Shown in pieces: positions 1 through 9,754 of a DNA stretch of 64,000 nucleotides. The notes below the pieces were generated by a model. The model ran no database searches, had not been told where the DNA came from, and saw nothing but the letters and a program-made list of their open reading frames with translations. The DNA is from CBDFLA01 sp965248915 (GTDB lineage Bacteria; Pseudomonadota; Alphaproteobacteria; M2410). The stretch's first letter is position 1, and each line of letters begins with the position of its first letter. The DNA lies in the NCBI GenBank assembly GCA_965248915.1, contig OZ252216.1, positions 1,860,001 through 1,924,000 of the forward strand, in the 5' to 3' direction. The position numbers and the translations under genes are program-made.

Positions 1-607
1 GCCAAGTTGCTTCACTCATGGCTGCCAATTGCCCGCTTTCAAAAACAAGCGTGAAAGTAAGGAGTATCGGAACGCTGATGAGCGACGTCCAACTTTGAAT
101 CTGTAAGACGCCAATGCCTTGCAGACGCCTCATCACAATCGTTGCGAACCCGTACATCAAAGCAGACATACTAAGCAAAACCATGCCGGTCCGGTAATTG
201 AAGACCGATGGGTCAAACCCTATGAAGACAACACCACCAAAGGCCAGGCCAATCCCCGTCCATCGTCGCCATCCAACATGCTCTTTCAGAAATATGATGG
301 ACATAATGGTGGCAAAAGGCGCGTTGAGCTGTACCACCAGTGCCGACACGCTAGCGCTTGAGACCGCAAGCCCCGCGAAGAAGAAGGCAAAGTGTAACCC
401 GCCAGCAAACACACAGACGTAAAGGACATCGCGCATCTGCCCTTTGTGGATCTTGAGAAAAGGCAGGAGCGGTAAGGCGAGAAAGAGAAAGCGCAGACCC
501 GAAAAGAGAAAGGGCGGAAGCTCCACCATTCCTATCTTGGCAATGACAAAATTTGTGCCCCAGATCACCGCAACGGCCAGGAGCAACAAAAAGTGACGCG
601 GGGACAT
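1..607 (-). CDS. EamA/DMT-family transporter, 3' end cut by the window edge
   Basis: The reading frame opens at an ATG at 607 and stays open for 202 codons to the window edge, so the C-terminal third is missing. The translation starts MSPRHFLLLLAVAVIWG and continues as hydrophobic helices with the 'WGTNF' motif near residue 16, typical of the first helix of EamA (drug/metabolite transporter) proteins. Family members usually have ten helices in two repeats and export metabolites or amino acids; the substrate cannot be read here. The start lies 42 bp downstream of the djlA-like gene on the same strand, so the two may be co-transcribed. I am fairly sure of the family and unsure of the function. 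Confidence 0.85.
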   Translation of the reverse strand, partial: MSPRHFLLLLAVAVIWGTNFVIAKIGMVELPPFLFSGLRFLFLALPLLPFLKIHKGQMRDVLYVCVFAGGLHFAFFFAGLAVSSASVSALVVQLNAPFATIMSIIFLKEHVGWRRWTGIGLAFGGVVFIGFDPSVFNYRTGMVLLSMSALMYGFATIVMRRLQGIGVLQIQSWTSLISVPILLTFTLVFESGQLAAMSEATW

Positions 608-649
608 CGCGCGATCCAGTCTTGTTAGCAGACGGCAAAAGCCGACGGG

Positions 650-1390
650 TTAGTTTAGGCCACGCTCTTTGGCGACTTTGTCATAGGCCACATTGATGGC
701 CGAAAGGCGCTCATTGGCCAAATCAACAAATTCTTCCGGAACCCCACGAGCGATCATCCGGTCCGGATGGTTTTCAAGCACAAGTTGCCGATAAGCCGAC
801 TTCAACTCTTCGTCAGAGACGCCTCGTGCTACACCAAGAATGACGTAGGGGTCTGCCTCATCAGGACCCAAATGGCGTTCCTTGATACGCCTGAAGTCTG
901 GCTCCTCGAATCCAAAGATCCCAGCGACCGACTCAAGGAATGCGATTTCCGCCGGATGCACCTCATTATCAGCCATGGCAATGAAGAAAAGGCCGTCCAA
1001 CACATCTTCAAGTACTGGATCAGCTTTGCCAAACAAGCCCGCCAATTGCCTAGCATACCCATCGTACCCGGCCACACCTTGGCGAGCCAGGTCGAAGACC
1101 CGGCGTGCATTGCCCGCTTCGCTCTCCGGCACATGAAAGACCGCATTGAAGGCTTCAACTTCATCATGGGTGACGGTGCCGTCGGCTTTGGCCATTTTCG
1201 CCGAAAGAGCGATCACCCCGATGGTGAACGCAACTTGGCTCATGGGGTCGCCATCAGCTTGTTCGCCGCGCAGCTCAAACACATCATCATCCACGATGAG
1301 ATGTCCGGCAACGGCACCAAGCAAGGCACCCATTGGACCGCCAATGGCAAGGCCTGCGGCGGCTCCAGCTATTTTGCCCCAAATCGACAT
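650..1390 (-). CDS. djlA: DjlA-like co-chaperone (TerB-like domain plus C-terminal J domain)
   Basis: The 246-residue product has a glycine-rich N-terminal segment (about 5-30, AAAGLAIGGPMGALLGA) that may be a membrane anchor. A TerB-like helical domain follows (about 50-165, with repeated acidic pairs such as KADGTVTHDE and ADNEVHPAE). The C-terminal J domain (about 178-245) has 'DPYVILGV' and the HPD tripeptide in 'ENHPDRM'. This order matches DjlA, which stimulates DnaK ATPase activity at the inner membrane. The HPD motif is intact, so it should be able to activate an Hsp70. The ATG at 1390 is the natural start because the glycine-rich segment follows at once. E. coli DjlA is slightly longer, with a clearer N-terminal membrane helix, so the gene symbol is given by domain order only. 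Confidence 0.85.
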   Translation of the reverse strand: MSIWGKIAGAAAGLAIGGPMGALLGAVAGHLIVDDDVFELRGEQADGDPMSQVAFTIGVIALSAKMAKADGTVTHDEVEAFNAVFHVPESEAGNARRVFDLARQGVAGYDGYARQLAGLFGKADPVLEDVLDGLFFIAMADNEVHPAEIAFLESVAGIFGFEEPDFRRIKERHLGPDEADPYVILGVARGVSDEELKSAYRQLVLENHPDRMIARGVPEEFVDLANERLSAINVAYDKVAKERGLN

Positions 1391-1607
1391 GGCGCCTTAC
1401 TACCCTATTCTTCTGAGATTCGCTTCAGACGAATGAACAAAAACATCAAAAACCCGCAATATTCCGTGAGCGTCCATCACCAAACCCTATAATACCTGTG
1501 TCTTTGAACCATGCTCGACTGTCGGCACGGTCTTTACCCTCTTCTCACATTGCACTAAGGACAATTGAACGATCCCTGTATAGTGGGGTCGCATCGGACA
1601 CATTCAC

Positions 1608-2759
1608 TTGCCGGAGGTCGCTCTGTCACAGTCCATTGTCATTTCAGGAACAGGCCTATATGTGCCTGAATTCACCGTCACCAACGAAGAGCTTGTTGAG
1701 TCCTATAACGCTTGGGTCGACCGGTACAATACCGAGCACGCCGACGAAATAGCGGCCGGAACGCTCGAAGAGAAACAGCCCTCAAGCGCCGAATTCATTG
1801 AAAAAGCCTCCGGCATCAAGTCACGCTATGCGTTGGTCAAAGAGGGCATCCTCGACATCGACCGCATGTTGCCGGCCATCCCGCGACGATCAGATGATGA
1901 ACTCTGTGAAATGGCGGAAATGGCTGTCGGCGCTGGAAAGGAAGCCCTCGAACGAGCGGGAAAAAACGCAGCCGATATCGACATGGTCATCTGTGCTGCC
2001 TCGTCCATGCAACGCCCTTGGCCAGCCGTCGGCGTTGAAATCCAAAATGCTCTGGGGTGTAACGGATTTGCCTTTGACATGAGTGTCGCCTGCTCGAGCG
2101 CCACCTTCGCCACATCGCTTGCTGTTGACAGCATTTCAAACGGTATGGCCACATGTGCTCTCGTGGTCGACCCTGAATACGCAACACCGCAACTCAATTA
2201 CAAAGACCGCGACAGTCACTTCATCTTTGGCGATGTGTGTACTGCCATGGTGATTGAGAAAGAAGAAACCGCCAATACGACAAACGCGTTTCGCATTATC
2301 GACCGAAAACTCCACACCGATTTTTCAAACAATATTCGCGGCAATTTCGGATTTGTGACACGTAGCCTGGAAGATCGTACCGAGGACACATACTTCGAAC
2401 CAGATCAATTTTTCCTGCAAAACGGACGCAGCGTCTTTCGCGAACTCCTACCCTTGGTCAATGGGATCGTCACCGATCAGCTGCAAAACCTCCAAATCGC
2501 ACCGGATCAACTAAAACGCTTGTGGTTGCATCAAGCCAACATCAACATGAACAACTTCGCGGTTAAGCATCTGCTTGGTCACGACCCCGAACCCGGCCAG
2601 GCGCCCATCGTGCTCGACGAGTTCGCCAATACCGCCTCAGCCGGTTCCGTCATCGCCTTCCACCGCACTCAAGAAGATTTCGAGCCCGGCGACATCGGCC
2701 TCCTCTGTTCCTTTGGCGCTGGCTATTCAGTGGGTAGCATTGTGCTAGAGAAGGTTTGA
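1608..2759 (+). CDS. FabH-like beta-ketoacyl-ACP synthase III
   Basis: The 383-residue product has the KAS III catalytic triad: Cys162 in 'MSVACSSATF', His308 in 'WLHQANINMN' and Asn341 in 'ANTASAGS' (numbered from the TTG at 1608). These enzymes condense an acyl-CoA with malonyl-ACP. At about 380 residues it is longer than housekeeping FabH (about 320) and resembles the longer FabH-like group that includes Pseudomonas PA3286, reported to use medium-chain acyl-CoA. That specificity is inference. No ATG is available in a sensible place. The TTG at 1608 lacks a ribosome binding site, whereas a GGAGG at 1612-1616 sits just before an in-frame CTG at 1623, so the start is uncertain. The gene is alone on its strand and converges on the next gene with a 4-bp gap. 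Confidence 0.88.
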   Translation: MPEVALSQSIVISGTGLYVPEFTVTNEELVESYNAWVDRYNTEHADEIAAGTLEEKQPSSAEFIEKASGIKSRYALVKEGILDIDRMLPAIPRRSDDELCEMAEMAVGAGKEALERAGKNAADIDMVICAASSMQRPWPAVGVEIQNALGCNGFAFDMSVACSSATFATSLAVDSISNGMATCALVVDPEYATPQLNYKDRDSHFIFGDVCTAMVIEKEETANTTNAFRIIDRKLHTDFSNNIRGNFGFVTRSLEDRTEDTYFEPDQFFLQNGRSVFRELLPLVNGIVTDQLQNLQIAPDQLKRLWLHQANINMNNFAVKHLLGHDPEPGQAPIVLDEFANTASAGSVIAFHRTQEDFEPGDIGLLCSFGAGYSVGSIVLEKV

Positions 2760-2763
2760 GTAT

Positions 2764-3216
2764 TTACCCCGTCCGCTTCACTTCCTGAATTGCGCTTTCA
2801 AGGGATTGCAAGAACCGGGACCGGTCTTGCTTGGTAAAGCTGGGATTGTAGCCTTTGATCTCGCCCATCTCGCGCAGATCTGCATTGACGTCGCGCATGG
2901 CAATTGCCATGCCAATATTGTCTTCGGTGAAGGCTTTTCCGGTCGGCCCAAGAACCAAAGCGCCAGATGTCACGCAGCGATGCGCCAGCGGAATGTCGGA
3001 GGTCACAACAATGTCCGTCTTGCTGGCACGTTCCGCGATCCAATTATCGGCCGCATCAAAACCATCTGACACCACGACCTTGTTGACCTTGGGACCCACG
3101 GCCATACGCAGCCATTGATTGCTGACCAGATGAACCACCAAGTCGTGCCGCCCGGCGACCTTAAGCACTTCGTCCTTCACCGGACAGGCGTCTGCATCAA
3201 CGTAGATTTCCACCAT
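2764..3216 (-). CDS. YaiI/YqxD family protein (UPF0178, DUF188)
   Basis: The 150-residue product begins MVEIYVDADACPVK, the signature opening of the YaiI/YqxD (DUF188) family, and contains 'VTSDIPLAHRCV' and 'ALVLGPTGKAFTEDNI', also typical of it. The conserved aspartates near the N-terminus and in the TSDIPLA motif suggest a PIN-like metal-dependent nuclease fold, but the family has no firm function. A longer frame upstream (to 3288) exists; the ATG at 3216 is chosen because the family starts with this exact segment. It converges on the ketosynthase gene and is divergent from the VOC gene at 3311. Confidence 0.9.
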   Translation of the reverse strand: MVEIYVDADACPVKDEVLKVAGRHDLVVHLVSNQWLRMAVGPKVNKVVVSDGFDAADNWIAERASKTDIVVTSDIPLAHRCVTSGALVLGPTGKAFTEDNIGMAIAMRDVNADLREMGEIKGYNPSFTKQDRSRFLQSLESAIQEVKRTG

Positions 3217-3310
3217 GGATCTAAACCTATCACGCAGCCCGGCATTGCTAGACTGACATTCCTCGGCTAATATCATATGCATATCCATGCAAATATGAAA
3301 GGGCGTTTAC

Positions 3311-3760
3311 ATGGGCGAACCGTCAACCGAAAACGACACGCCAAAGGGCGCAGACTACGGCCCCACCCTTCGCGGGCTGGGACTCAATCTTCTTGTCTCA
3401 AACGTTCCTGAGATGGTCAAATTTCTGACCGAAGCAATGTTGATGACAGTTCGTTATGCCGACGAAGACTTCGCCATCATGGTCTACGAAGATCAAGAGT
3501 TCATGCTCCACTCAGACGGGACCTATGCGGAAAACCCTCTCCTCGCCCTCACCAGCGACGGCGTCATCCGCGGCGCCGGTCTAGAGCTCCGACTCTATGA
3601 CACCAACCCAGATCACGCCTGCAAAGTCGCTGAAGAGATGGGTTACTATGTCATACAGCCGCCGACCTTCAAAAATGGCCATCAACTCCGTGAAGCCTAC
3701 ATCTCAGGCCCCGACGGCTACGTCTGGGTCCCGAGCTTGGGGGATGAACCCGTTGGATGA
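3311..3760 (+). CDS. VOC (glyoxalase/bleomycin resistance) superfamily protein
   Basis: The 149-residue product has a single VOC-type unit of about 120 residues: 'LGLNLLVSNVPEMVKFL' matches the opening beta strand and helix, and 'YISGPDGYVWVPS' matches the end of the fold where family members carry the last metal ligand (usually Glu). Here that position reads Val-Trp, and the first strand has Asn in place of the usual His. The classical metal site therefore seems absent, and the protein may bind a ligand without metal catalysis. Its stop codon lies 1 bp from the stop of the convergent gene on the other strand. The substrate is unknown. Confidence 0.75.
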   Translation: MGEPSTENDTPKGADYGPTLRGLGLNLLVSNVPEMVKFLTEAMLMTVRYADEDFAIMVYEDQEFMLHSDGTYAENPLLALTSDGVIRGAGLELRLYDTNPDHACKVAEEMGYYVIQPPTFKNGHQLREAYISGPDGYVWVPSLGDEPVG

Positions 3761-3761
3761 T

Positions 3762-5858
3762 CTATTTCACACCAAAGGCGGCCGGTACGCCGCGATAGAG
3801 TCCACCCCCATCGCTCGGTACACTCTTGAACTCGGCAACATTGTTCTTAAACCACATCTGGGCGGACCCTGACCCGTCGAGGTTAATCGCATTGTAAGCG
3901 CCCATCTGCAACAAGGCGTCTGCCATTGCAGCAAGTGTCGCGTTCACATTCGATGACGACCCACCGTCTACACCATCATTCTGCGTGATGAAGATCATCG
4001 TATTCCCATCTCTTGTCAAACCGACTGATGTTCGTGCCCGTCCACTGTTCGGATCCGGTGAGAAGGAACCTGTGACTGGCGAACCGTTGAAAATGAGCGG
4101 TGTCCCTGAAATGATGAACTGAGCCTTTCCTTGCCAATCATTCGCGATACTCGTGCCTTGCATGATTTCGCCGTAATGCCCTTTCGTGACTGCTGTCGTC
4201 GTGTTGTAAACAACCAATGCCCAAGTGGGGTTGTTGTTGAACGTGCTGTATTGGCTGAGCAAACCTCCTTGACTGACCGCAAGACCAAGTGCATTGGAGC
4301 ACTCGTGGCTCATCGGGCTTTGACCGATGTCGAAAAAGTTGGCATTGACGGCAAATCGTGCGCCGAGATCAATCCGCCAAGATGTATTGAGCCATGGCTC
4401 AGAAGATCCGTTATTCGGACCCACGGCGCGGTAGTTATTGAAGTACGGGGAAGCGCACGTACTCGCTCGAGTCGGCATGACAATATTGTTGTAGGCCGTC
4501 GGTAAATGGACTTTGGTCAAGATCCCATTGATGATCTCTCTATTGCGGATCGGATCGTGATAGTACGTCTTGTCGCAACAATATAGCGGCGCACTGGCTG
4601 AGATTAAGACGCCTCGATCTCCATAGCCGGTAATATCGAGTGTCGTATCACCGTTCACATCACGCATAAACCTTGGATGAATGCCGTCCCGCCAGGCTTG
4701 ATTGTATCCAAAATCCGTAACCCACAACTGCGGCGGCGCGAAAGAGGTTCCTTCCGACATCGAGAAATAGGTGCCCGGAGCTCCAAACCCAACGATGTCC
4801 ATTTTGGAGTCACCATTAACGTCCGCGAGAACCCGTTTGTAGTCTGTATTGTTCCATGTTTGACTGGATCCATAAGCAGCAACCCATTGAGTGGCGGTTG
4901 CGAAGCTCGTGCCGTTGTAGAGCCCGACATAGACACCGTCATCCGCGAAGACCACCAGATCAATCTTATCGTCACCGTTCACATCGCCGGATGTGCGAAT
5001 GAAATTTGGATTTTTGTAGAAACCACTCCTGTCCGAGTTTGAGAATTGGGTTCCCCATTTCTGGGCCGGACCAAACCCGTTCGACTTGGTGTTTAATGAA
5101 ACCAAGACGTTGTGGAGCCCATAGCCAAGAATATCGACAAATCCATCACCATTCACATCGACAAGTTGGCGCACATAGTCCGTGTTGTTCCAAAGAAGAT
5201 CGGTCCCCCAATCGGCGATCCAAAGCGTCGGGGCACCAAAATTTGTTCCATCGCTAAGCGCGACATGAACGCCATCATTGGCAAAGACGACGGCATCCGC
5301 TTTCTTGTCATTATTAACATCCGCAAAGGTGCGAATGAACGAAGGGTTTAGGTAGAATCCGCTATTTTGTTGTGAACCAAACTGGTTCGACCACAAGTGG
5401 AAATTCTCAAATTGTGGCGTCCCGGAATTCGGATTCCACACCGCGCCATAGATTCCTTGAATGCCATAGCCAACAACATCCTTAAAACCATCACCACTAA
5501 TATCGACGACAAAGCGAGGATGTTTCGCGACCTCCCAGGCCTGGTCCGTTCCAAAATTCGCAATAGCCTCGGTAATGCCAACGAAACTTGTGCCATTGGA
5601 CATAGAGACATACGTGCCTGGTTTGCCAAATGCGATAGCGTCAGCCATGCCATCATTGTTGAGATCTTCAATGAATTTGGGATACAGGCTGGTCGGCCAC
5701 CCACCGTCGGAGTTTACACCATAGTGAGGCGACCATTCGGCATTAGCTTGATAATCCATATAACGCGAACCAAACGGCTCATCCATTCTGCTACCGGTCG
5801 CCAACGCGACGCTCGGATACAAGACAGAAACAACAAAAGCAATCCACCATCTCCACAT
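3762..5858 (-). CDS. secreted FG-GAP/VCBS-repeat protein with C-terminal phosphodiester glycosidase-like domain
   Basis: The product (698 residues from the ATG at 5858) opens with a signal peptide (MWRWWIAFVVSVLYPSVALA). From about residue 45 to 430 it carries at least six repeats of roughly 60 residues, each with an acidic calcium-loop signature such as 'DLNNDGMAD', 'DVNNDKKAD', 'DVNGDGFVD' and 'DVNGDDKID'. These are FG-GAP/VCBS-type repeats that usually form a beta-propeller. The last 260 residues resemble phosphodiester glycosidase domains (NAGPA/DUF2233), shown by 'FAVNANFFDIG', 'IFITQNDGVDGG' and 'AINLDGSGSAQMWF'. NAGPA-type enzymes cleave sugar-phosphate diesters. I infer an extracellular or periplasmic enzyme with a binding propeller. 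An upstream in-frame ATG at 5894 would precede the signal peptide and is less likely. Confidence 0.82.
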   Translation of the reverse strand: MWRWWIAFVVSVLYPSVALATGSRMDEPFGSRYMDYQANAEWSPHYGVNSDGGWPTSLYPKFIEDLNNDGMADAIAFGKPGTYVSMSNGTSFVGITEAIANFGTDQAWEVAKHPRFVVDISGDGFKDVVGYGIQGIYGAVWNPNSGTPQFENFHLWSNQFGSQQNSGFYLNPSFIRTFADVNNDKKADAVVFANDGVHVALSDGTNFGAPTLWIADWGTDLLWNNTDYVRQLVDVNGDGFVDILGYGLHNVLVSLNTKSNGFGPAQKWGTQFSNSDRSGFYKNPNFIRTSGDVNGDDKIDLVVFADDGVYVGLYNGTSFATATQWVAAYGSSQTWNNTDYKRVLADVNGDSKMDIVGFGAPGTYFSMSEGTSFAPPQLWVTDFGYNQAWRDGIHPRFMRDVNGDTTLDITGYGDRGVLISASAPLYCCDKTYYHDPIRNREIINGILTKVHLPTAYNNIVMPTRASTCASPYFNNYRAVGPNNGSSEPWLNTSWRIDLGARFAVNANFFDIGQSPMSHECSNALGLAVSQGGLLSQYSTFNNNPTWALVVYNTTTAVTKGHYGEIMQGTSIANDWQGKAQFIISGTPLIFNGSPVTGSFSPDPNSGRARTSVGLTRDGNTMIFITQNDGVDGGSSSNVNATLAAMADALLQMGAYNAINLDGSGSAQMWFKNNVAEFKSVPSDGGGLYRGVPAAFGVK

Positions 5859-6112
5859 GACCTCGTCTCCCCAAGAATGCGGGATCGGCGACAAATCACA
5901 CTGTGAAGGTCAATATTCGACTGCTAGTTTGCCAATTCGACGATGCGTGAGTCTTTGCGCCCAACCCTGTTCATAAAACCAAAACTAAACCATAGGACGC
6001 ATAATGCATTATCACACGCATAGAGTCTATTTTTCCGTTAATGAGAGTGATTATACGCAATACCAGCTATTAGAGCATTCGGTTGCAATTCCAGTTAGCG
6101 AATTGGATTTCC

Positions 6113-9100
6113 ATGGAAAACGTCATCATGGGTAAAACCGATACGAACCCAGGGAAATGGCAATTTTGGATTGATCGCGGTGGCACGTTCACCGACATCG
6201 TGGCATGCGCTCCCGACGGTACGATCCAATCCACCAAGCTCTTGTCGGAGAACCCAGAGCAATACAAAGATGCCGCCATCGAGGGCATGCGTCGTTTGAT
6301 GAAGATCGCGCCCACCGCACCGTTTCCAACCGATGACATCGCCTCTATCAAAATGGGGACCACCGTCGCCACCAATGCGCTGCTAGAGCGCAAAGGCGAA
6401 CGCGTCCTCTTGGTAACAACCAAGGGCTTCAAGGACGCATTGGCGATCGGATATCAAAATCGACCCAGGCTCTTTGATCTCGAGATCAAGAAACCGGAAC
6501 TCCTGCACGAAGAGGTCATTGAAGTTGACGAACGGGTCTCAGCCCAAGGCAACGTCCTAAGACAGCTGGACCTTGACGAGGTGAGATCCCTAATGCGGGC
6601 GGCCTTCCAGGATGGTATTCGTTCCGTCGCAATCCTTCTCATGCACGGCTTCCGGTTCACTGCTCACGAAGAACATTTGGCAAGCCTCGCCCAAGAGATT
6701 GGCTTTACCCAAATCTCGACAAGCCATGGTGTCAGCCCGCTCATGAAATTCGTCAGTCGCGGCGACACGACCGTTGTCGATGCCTATCTCTCGCCCATCC
6801 TCAGAAACTATGTGGATCAGGTTGATCATGCGCTGAAGCGACAACACTCCGATTGCCGTCTCATGTTTATGCGATCAAACGGCGGCCTCACTGACGCGCA
6901 CCTCTTTCAGGGTAAAGACGCCATCCTTTCCGGACCAGCTGGCGGTGTTGTCGGCATGGCGCGCGTTAGTGAGATTGCCAGCTTCGACAAAATCATCGGC
7001 TTTGACATGGGCGGCACGTCGACTGATGTCTCTCACTACAACGGTGAATTTGAACGCGCCTTTGAGACCCAAGTCGCGGGCGTTCGTATGCGCGCACCTA
7101 TGATGCTCATCCACACTGTTGCGGCGGGAGGCGGATCGGTCCTTCACTATGACGGCGCCCGCATGCGCGTCGGGCCAGAGTCCGCAGGCGCCAACCCAGG
7201 CCCCGCCGCCTATAGCAAAAACGGACCTCTTACGGTCACCGACGCCAACGTGATGCTGGGCAAACTCTCACCCGATCATTTCCCGCACGTCTTCGGACCC
7301 AAAGCCGACCAACCACTCAACAAAGATATTGTTCAAAAGAAATTTGCGGACCTCGCTCGTTCCATTGGAGAAAGATCACCAGAACAAGTGGCTGAAGGCT
7401 TTATCGCCATCGCTGTTGAGAACATGGGCCAAGCCATCAAGAAGATATCGATCGCGCGAGGCTACGATGTCACAAACTACGTGCTGACAAGTTTTGGCGG
7501 AGCAGGCGCCCAGCATTGTTGTCTTGTGGCAGATTCCTTGGGCATCGAGAAAATCCTGTTGCATCCGCTGGCGGGCGTTCTCTCTGCCTATGGCATGGGG
7601 TTAGCTGATATCCGCGCCACCCGCGAACAAGGGATTGAGGAAGTCCTGTCATCTGAGACCCTAAAGAAGATTGATGATGTTGAAGGCAGGCTAAAGAACG
7701 AGACCGCGAAGGAACTGGCAAGTCAGAACATCAATGCGCCAGACATCGAACACCGAACGCGGCTCCATCTTCGTTATCTGGGAACTGACACAGCACTCGC
7801 CGTCCCTCTTGCAAAGTTGAACCAACTTAGGGAAAGCTTCGAAGCTCAACACCGACAGCGTTTCGGATTTGTGACCTCAGACAAGTCACTCGTCATTGAA
7901 GCGATTGAGGTTGAAAGTATCTCCTCTGGCAGCAACCTGACCGAACCGGATGTCGAGCCAAACGATGATCGACCTCTCCGCCCGCAACAAGTGACAAAGA
8001 TATTCACACAAGATGAATGGCATGAGACGCCCCTCTACATGCGCGCCGAGATTGATCTCGGACACAAGATCGACGGACCCGCCATCATCTCTGAACCACT
8101 CTCGACCATCGTCATTGAGCCCGGCTGGCAAGCGCAGATGACGCACAAGAAACATCTCATCCTCTCGCGGGTCGTTCCACTTGAAAGATCGCGCGCCATC
8201 GGCACCGACGTGGACCCGGTCATGCTTGAGATCTTCAACAATCTCTTCATGTCCATCGCCGAACAAATGGGGGTGACGCTCGAGAAGACCGCGACGTCCG
8301 TCAACATCAAAGAGCGTCTCGACTTTTCCTGCGCCGTTTTTGACACATCTGGCAACCTGGTCGCCAACGCGCCGCACATGCCGGTGCATTTGGGCTCCAT
8401 GGGCGACAGCGTCCGAACCATCATTGACCAAAACCGAAACGCAATGGACTCAGGCGACGTCTTTGTCCTCAATGCACCCTACAATGGTGGCACTCACTTG
8501 CCTGACATCACCGTCGTAACCCCCGTCTTTGACGAAAAGACGGACGACATCCTCTTCTACACCGCTTCGCGCGGACATCATGCGGACATTGGTGGAATCA
8601 CACCTGGGTCGATGCCGGCCCACTCAACGTCGGTGGAAGAAGAAGGCATTCTCATCGACAATTTCAAACTGGTGGCAAAAGGAACCTTCCAAGAAGAAGC
8701 GCTTCGAGGCCTTCTGACTTCCGGTCCCTACCCGTCCCGCAATCCGGATCAAAACATCGCCGACCTGCGCGCACAAATCGCTGCCTGTGAAAAAGGCGTG
8801 CAAGAACTAAAGCGAATGGTTCAAGAGTTTGGCTTGAACGTTGTCCAAGCCTATATGGGACACGTACAAGACAACGCCGAAGAATGCGTCCGGCGTGTCA
8901 TCGATGTATTGGGCGACAAGAGCCACACTTACACAATGGACGACGGCGCCAAAATCCATGTGGATGTGCGCGTAGATCGCAAGAATCGGCTCGCCACCAT
9001 CGACTTCACCGGTACCAGCGATCAACGGCCCAACAACTTCAACGCGCCCGCTTCCATTTGTCGGGCAGCCATACTTTATGTTTTCCGCTGCCTCGTCGAC

Positions 9101-9754
9101 GACGACATTCCTTTAAACGCCGGATGTCTCAAACCCCTCGAAATCATTGTGCCGGAAGGATCCATGTTGAACCCGCGCTATCCCGCCGCCGTAGTGGCGG
9201 GGAACGTCGAAACCAGTCAGGCCGTCGTCGACACACTCTTTGCCGCATTTGGAAGGCTTGCCGCCTCTCAAGGCACCATGAACAACTTGACCTTCGGCAA
9301 CGACACTTACCAATACTATGAAACAATCTGTGGCGGCGCTGGAGCAGGACCCACGTTCGATGGCGCCGACGCTGTTCAAACACACATGACCAATTCGCGT
9401 CTCACGGACCCTGAAGTTTTAGAGTGGCGCTATCCCGTTAGGCTCAAGTCCTTTGAGATCCGTGAAGGTTCCGGCGGCTCAGGTAAATACGAGGGCGGAG
9501 ACGGTGTCATTCGCAAGATCACCTTCGAAGAAGAGATGGACCTCTCGATCCTCTCCTCCAACCGCACTGTCGCCCCGCAGGGGCTTAAGGGCGGAGAAAA
9601 CGCAACACCTGGCCGAAACTCCGTCATTCGAAGTGACGGCAGCGAAGAAACTCTTGCAGGCTCAGACAAGACACACATGAACAAAGGCGACACCATCGTC
9701 ATCGAAACCCCTGGCGGCGGTGGGTTTGGACAGAAGAAGGATAAAGGTCCATGA
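6113..9754 (+). CDS. 5-oxoprolinase-type hydantoinase A/B fusion
   Basis: This 1213-residue protein joins a hydantoinase A half to a hydantoinase B half, as in ATP-dependent 5-oxoprolinase (OPLAH). The A half starts with 'WIDRGGTFTDIVA' (nucleotide-binding loop) and has 'GFDMGGTSTDVS' near 300 and 'AGGGSVLHYD' near 340. The B half begins near 695 with 'DPVMLEIFNNLF' and includes 'LEKTATSVNIKERLD' and 'NGGTHLPDITV'. 5-Oxoprolinase hydrolyses pyroglutamate to glutamate in the gamma-glutamyl cycle; related fusions act on other cyclic amides, so the substrate is inferred. An ATG at 6128 is an alternative start. The stop overlaps the start of the SDR gene by 4 bp (ATGA), so the two are one transcription unit. 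Confidence 0.93.
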   Translation: MENVIMGKTDTNPGKWQFWIDRGGTFTDIVACAPDGTIQSTKLLSENPEQYKDAAIEGMRRLMKIAPTAPFPTDDIASIKMGTTVATNALLERKGERVLLVTTKGFKDALAIGYQNRPRLFDLEIKKPELLHEEVIEVDERVSAQGNVLRQLDLDEVRSLMRAAFQDGIRSVAILLMHGFRFTAHEEHLASLAQEIGFTQISTSHGVSPLMKFVSRGDTTVVDAYLSPILRNYVDQVDHALKRQHSDCRLMFMRSNGGLTDAHLFQGKDAILSGPAGGVVGMARVSEIASFDKIIGFDMGGTSTDVSHYNGEFERAFETQVAGVRMRAPMMLIHTVAAGGGSVLHYDGARMRVGPESAGANPGPAAYSKNGPLTVTDANVMLGKLSPDHFPHVFGPKADQPLNKDIVQKKFADLARSIGERSPEQVAEGFIAIAVENMGQAIKKISIARGYDVTNYVLTSFGGAGAQHCCLVADSLGIEKILLHPLAGVLSAYGMGLADIRATREQGIEEVLSSETLKKIDDVEGRLKNETAKELASQNINAPDIEHRTRLHLRYLGTDTALAVPLAKLNQLRESFEAQHRQRFGFVTSDKSLVIEAIEVESISSGSNLTEPDVEPNDDRPLRPQQVTKIFTQDEWHETPLYMRAEIDLGHKIDGPAIISEPLSTIVIEPGWQAQMTHKKHLILSRVVPLERSRAIGTDVDPVMLEIFNNLFMSIAEQMGVTLEKTATSVNIKERLDFSCAVFDTSGNLVANAPHMPVHLGSMGDSVRTIIDQNRNAMDSGDVFVLNAPYNGGTHLPDITVVTPVFDEKTDDILFYTASRGHHADIGGITPGSMPAHSTSVEEEGILIDNFKLVAKGTFQEEALRGLLTSGPYPSRNPDQNIADLRAQIAACEKGVQELKRMVQEFGLNVVQAYMGHVQDNAEECVRRVIDVLGDKSHTYTMDDGAKIHVDVRVDRKNRLATIDFTGTSDQRPNNFNAPASICRAAILYVFRCLVDDDIPLNAGCLKPLEIIVPEGSMLNPRYPAAVVAGNVETSQAVVDTLFAAFGRLAASQGTMNNLTFGNDTYQYYETICGGAGAGPTFDGADAVQTHMTNSRLTDPEVLEWRYPVRLKSFEIREGSGGSGKYEGGDGVIRKITFEEEMDLSILSSNRTVAPQGLKGGENATPGRNSVIRSDGSEETLAGSDKTHMNKGDTIVIETPGGGGFGQKKDKGP

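Noticed and set aside
767..1492. 241-codon open frame opposite the DjlA-like gene
   Set aside because: It is the mirror of a gene with clear TerB and J domains and contains no recognisable domain.
3762..5858. FG-GAP repeats as a DNA tandem repeat or CRISPR-like array
   Set aside because: The repetition is at protein level with diverged DNA; there are no identical repeats with spacers.
7886..8431. 181-codon frame opposite the 5-oxoprolinase gene
   Set aside because: Antisense shadow of a well conserved coding region; no domain seen.
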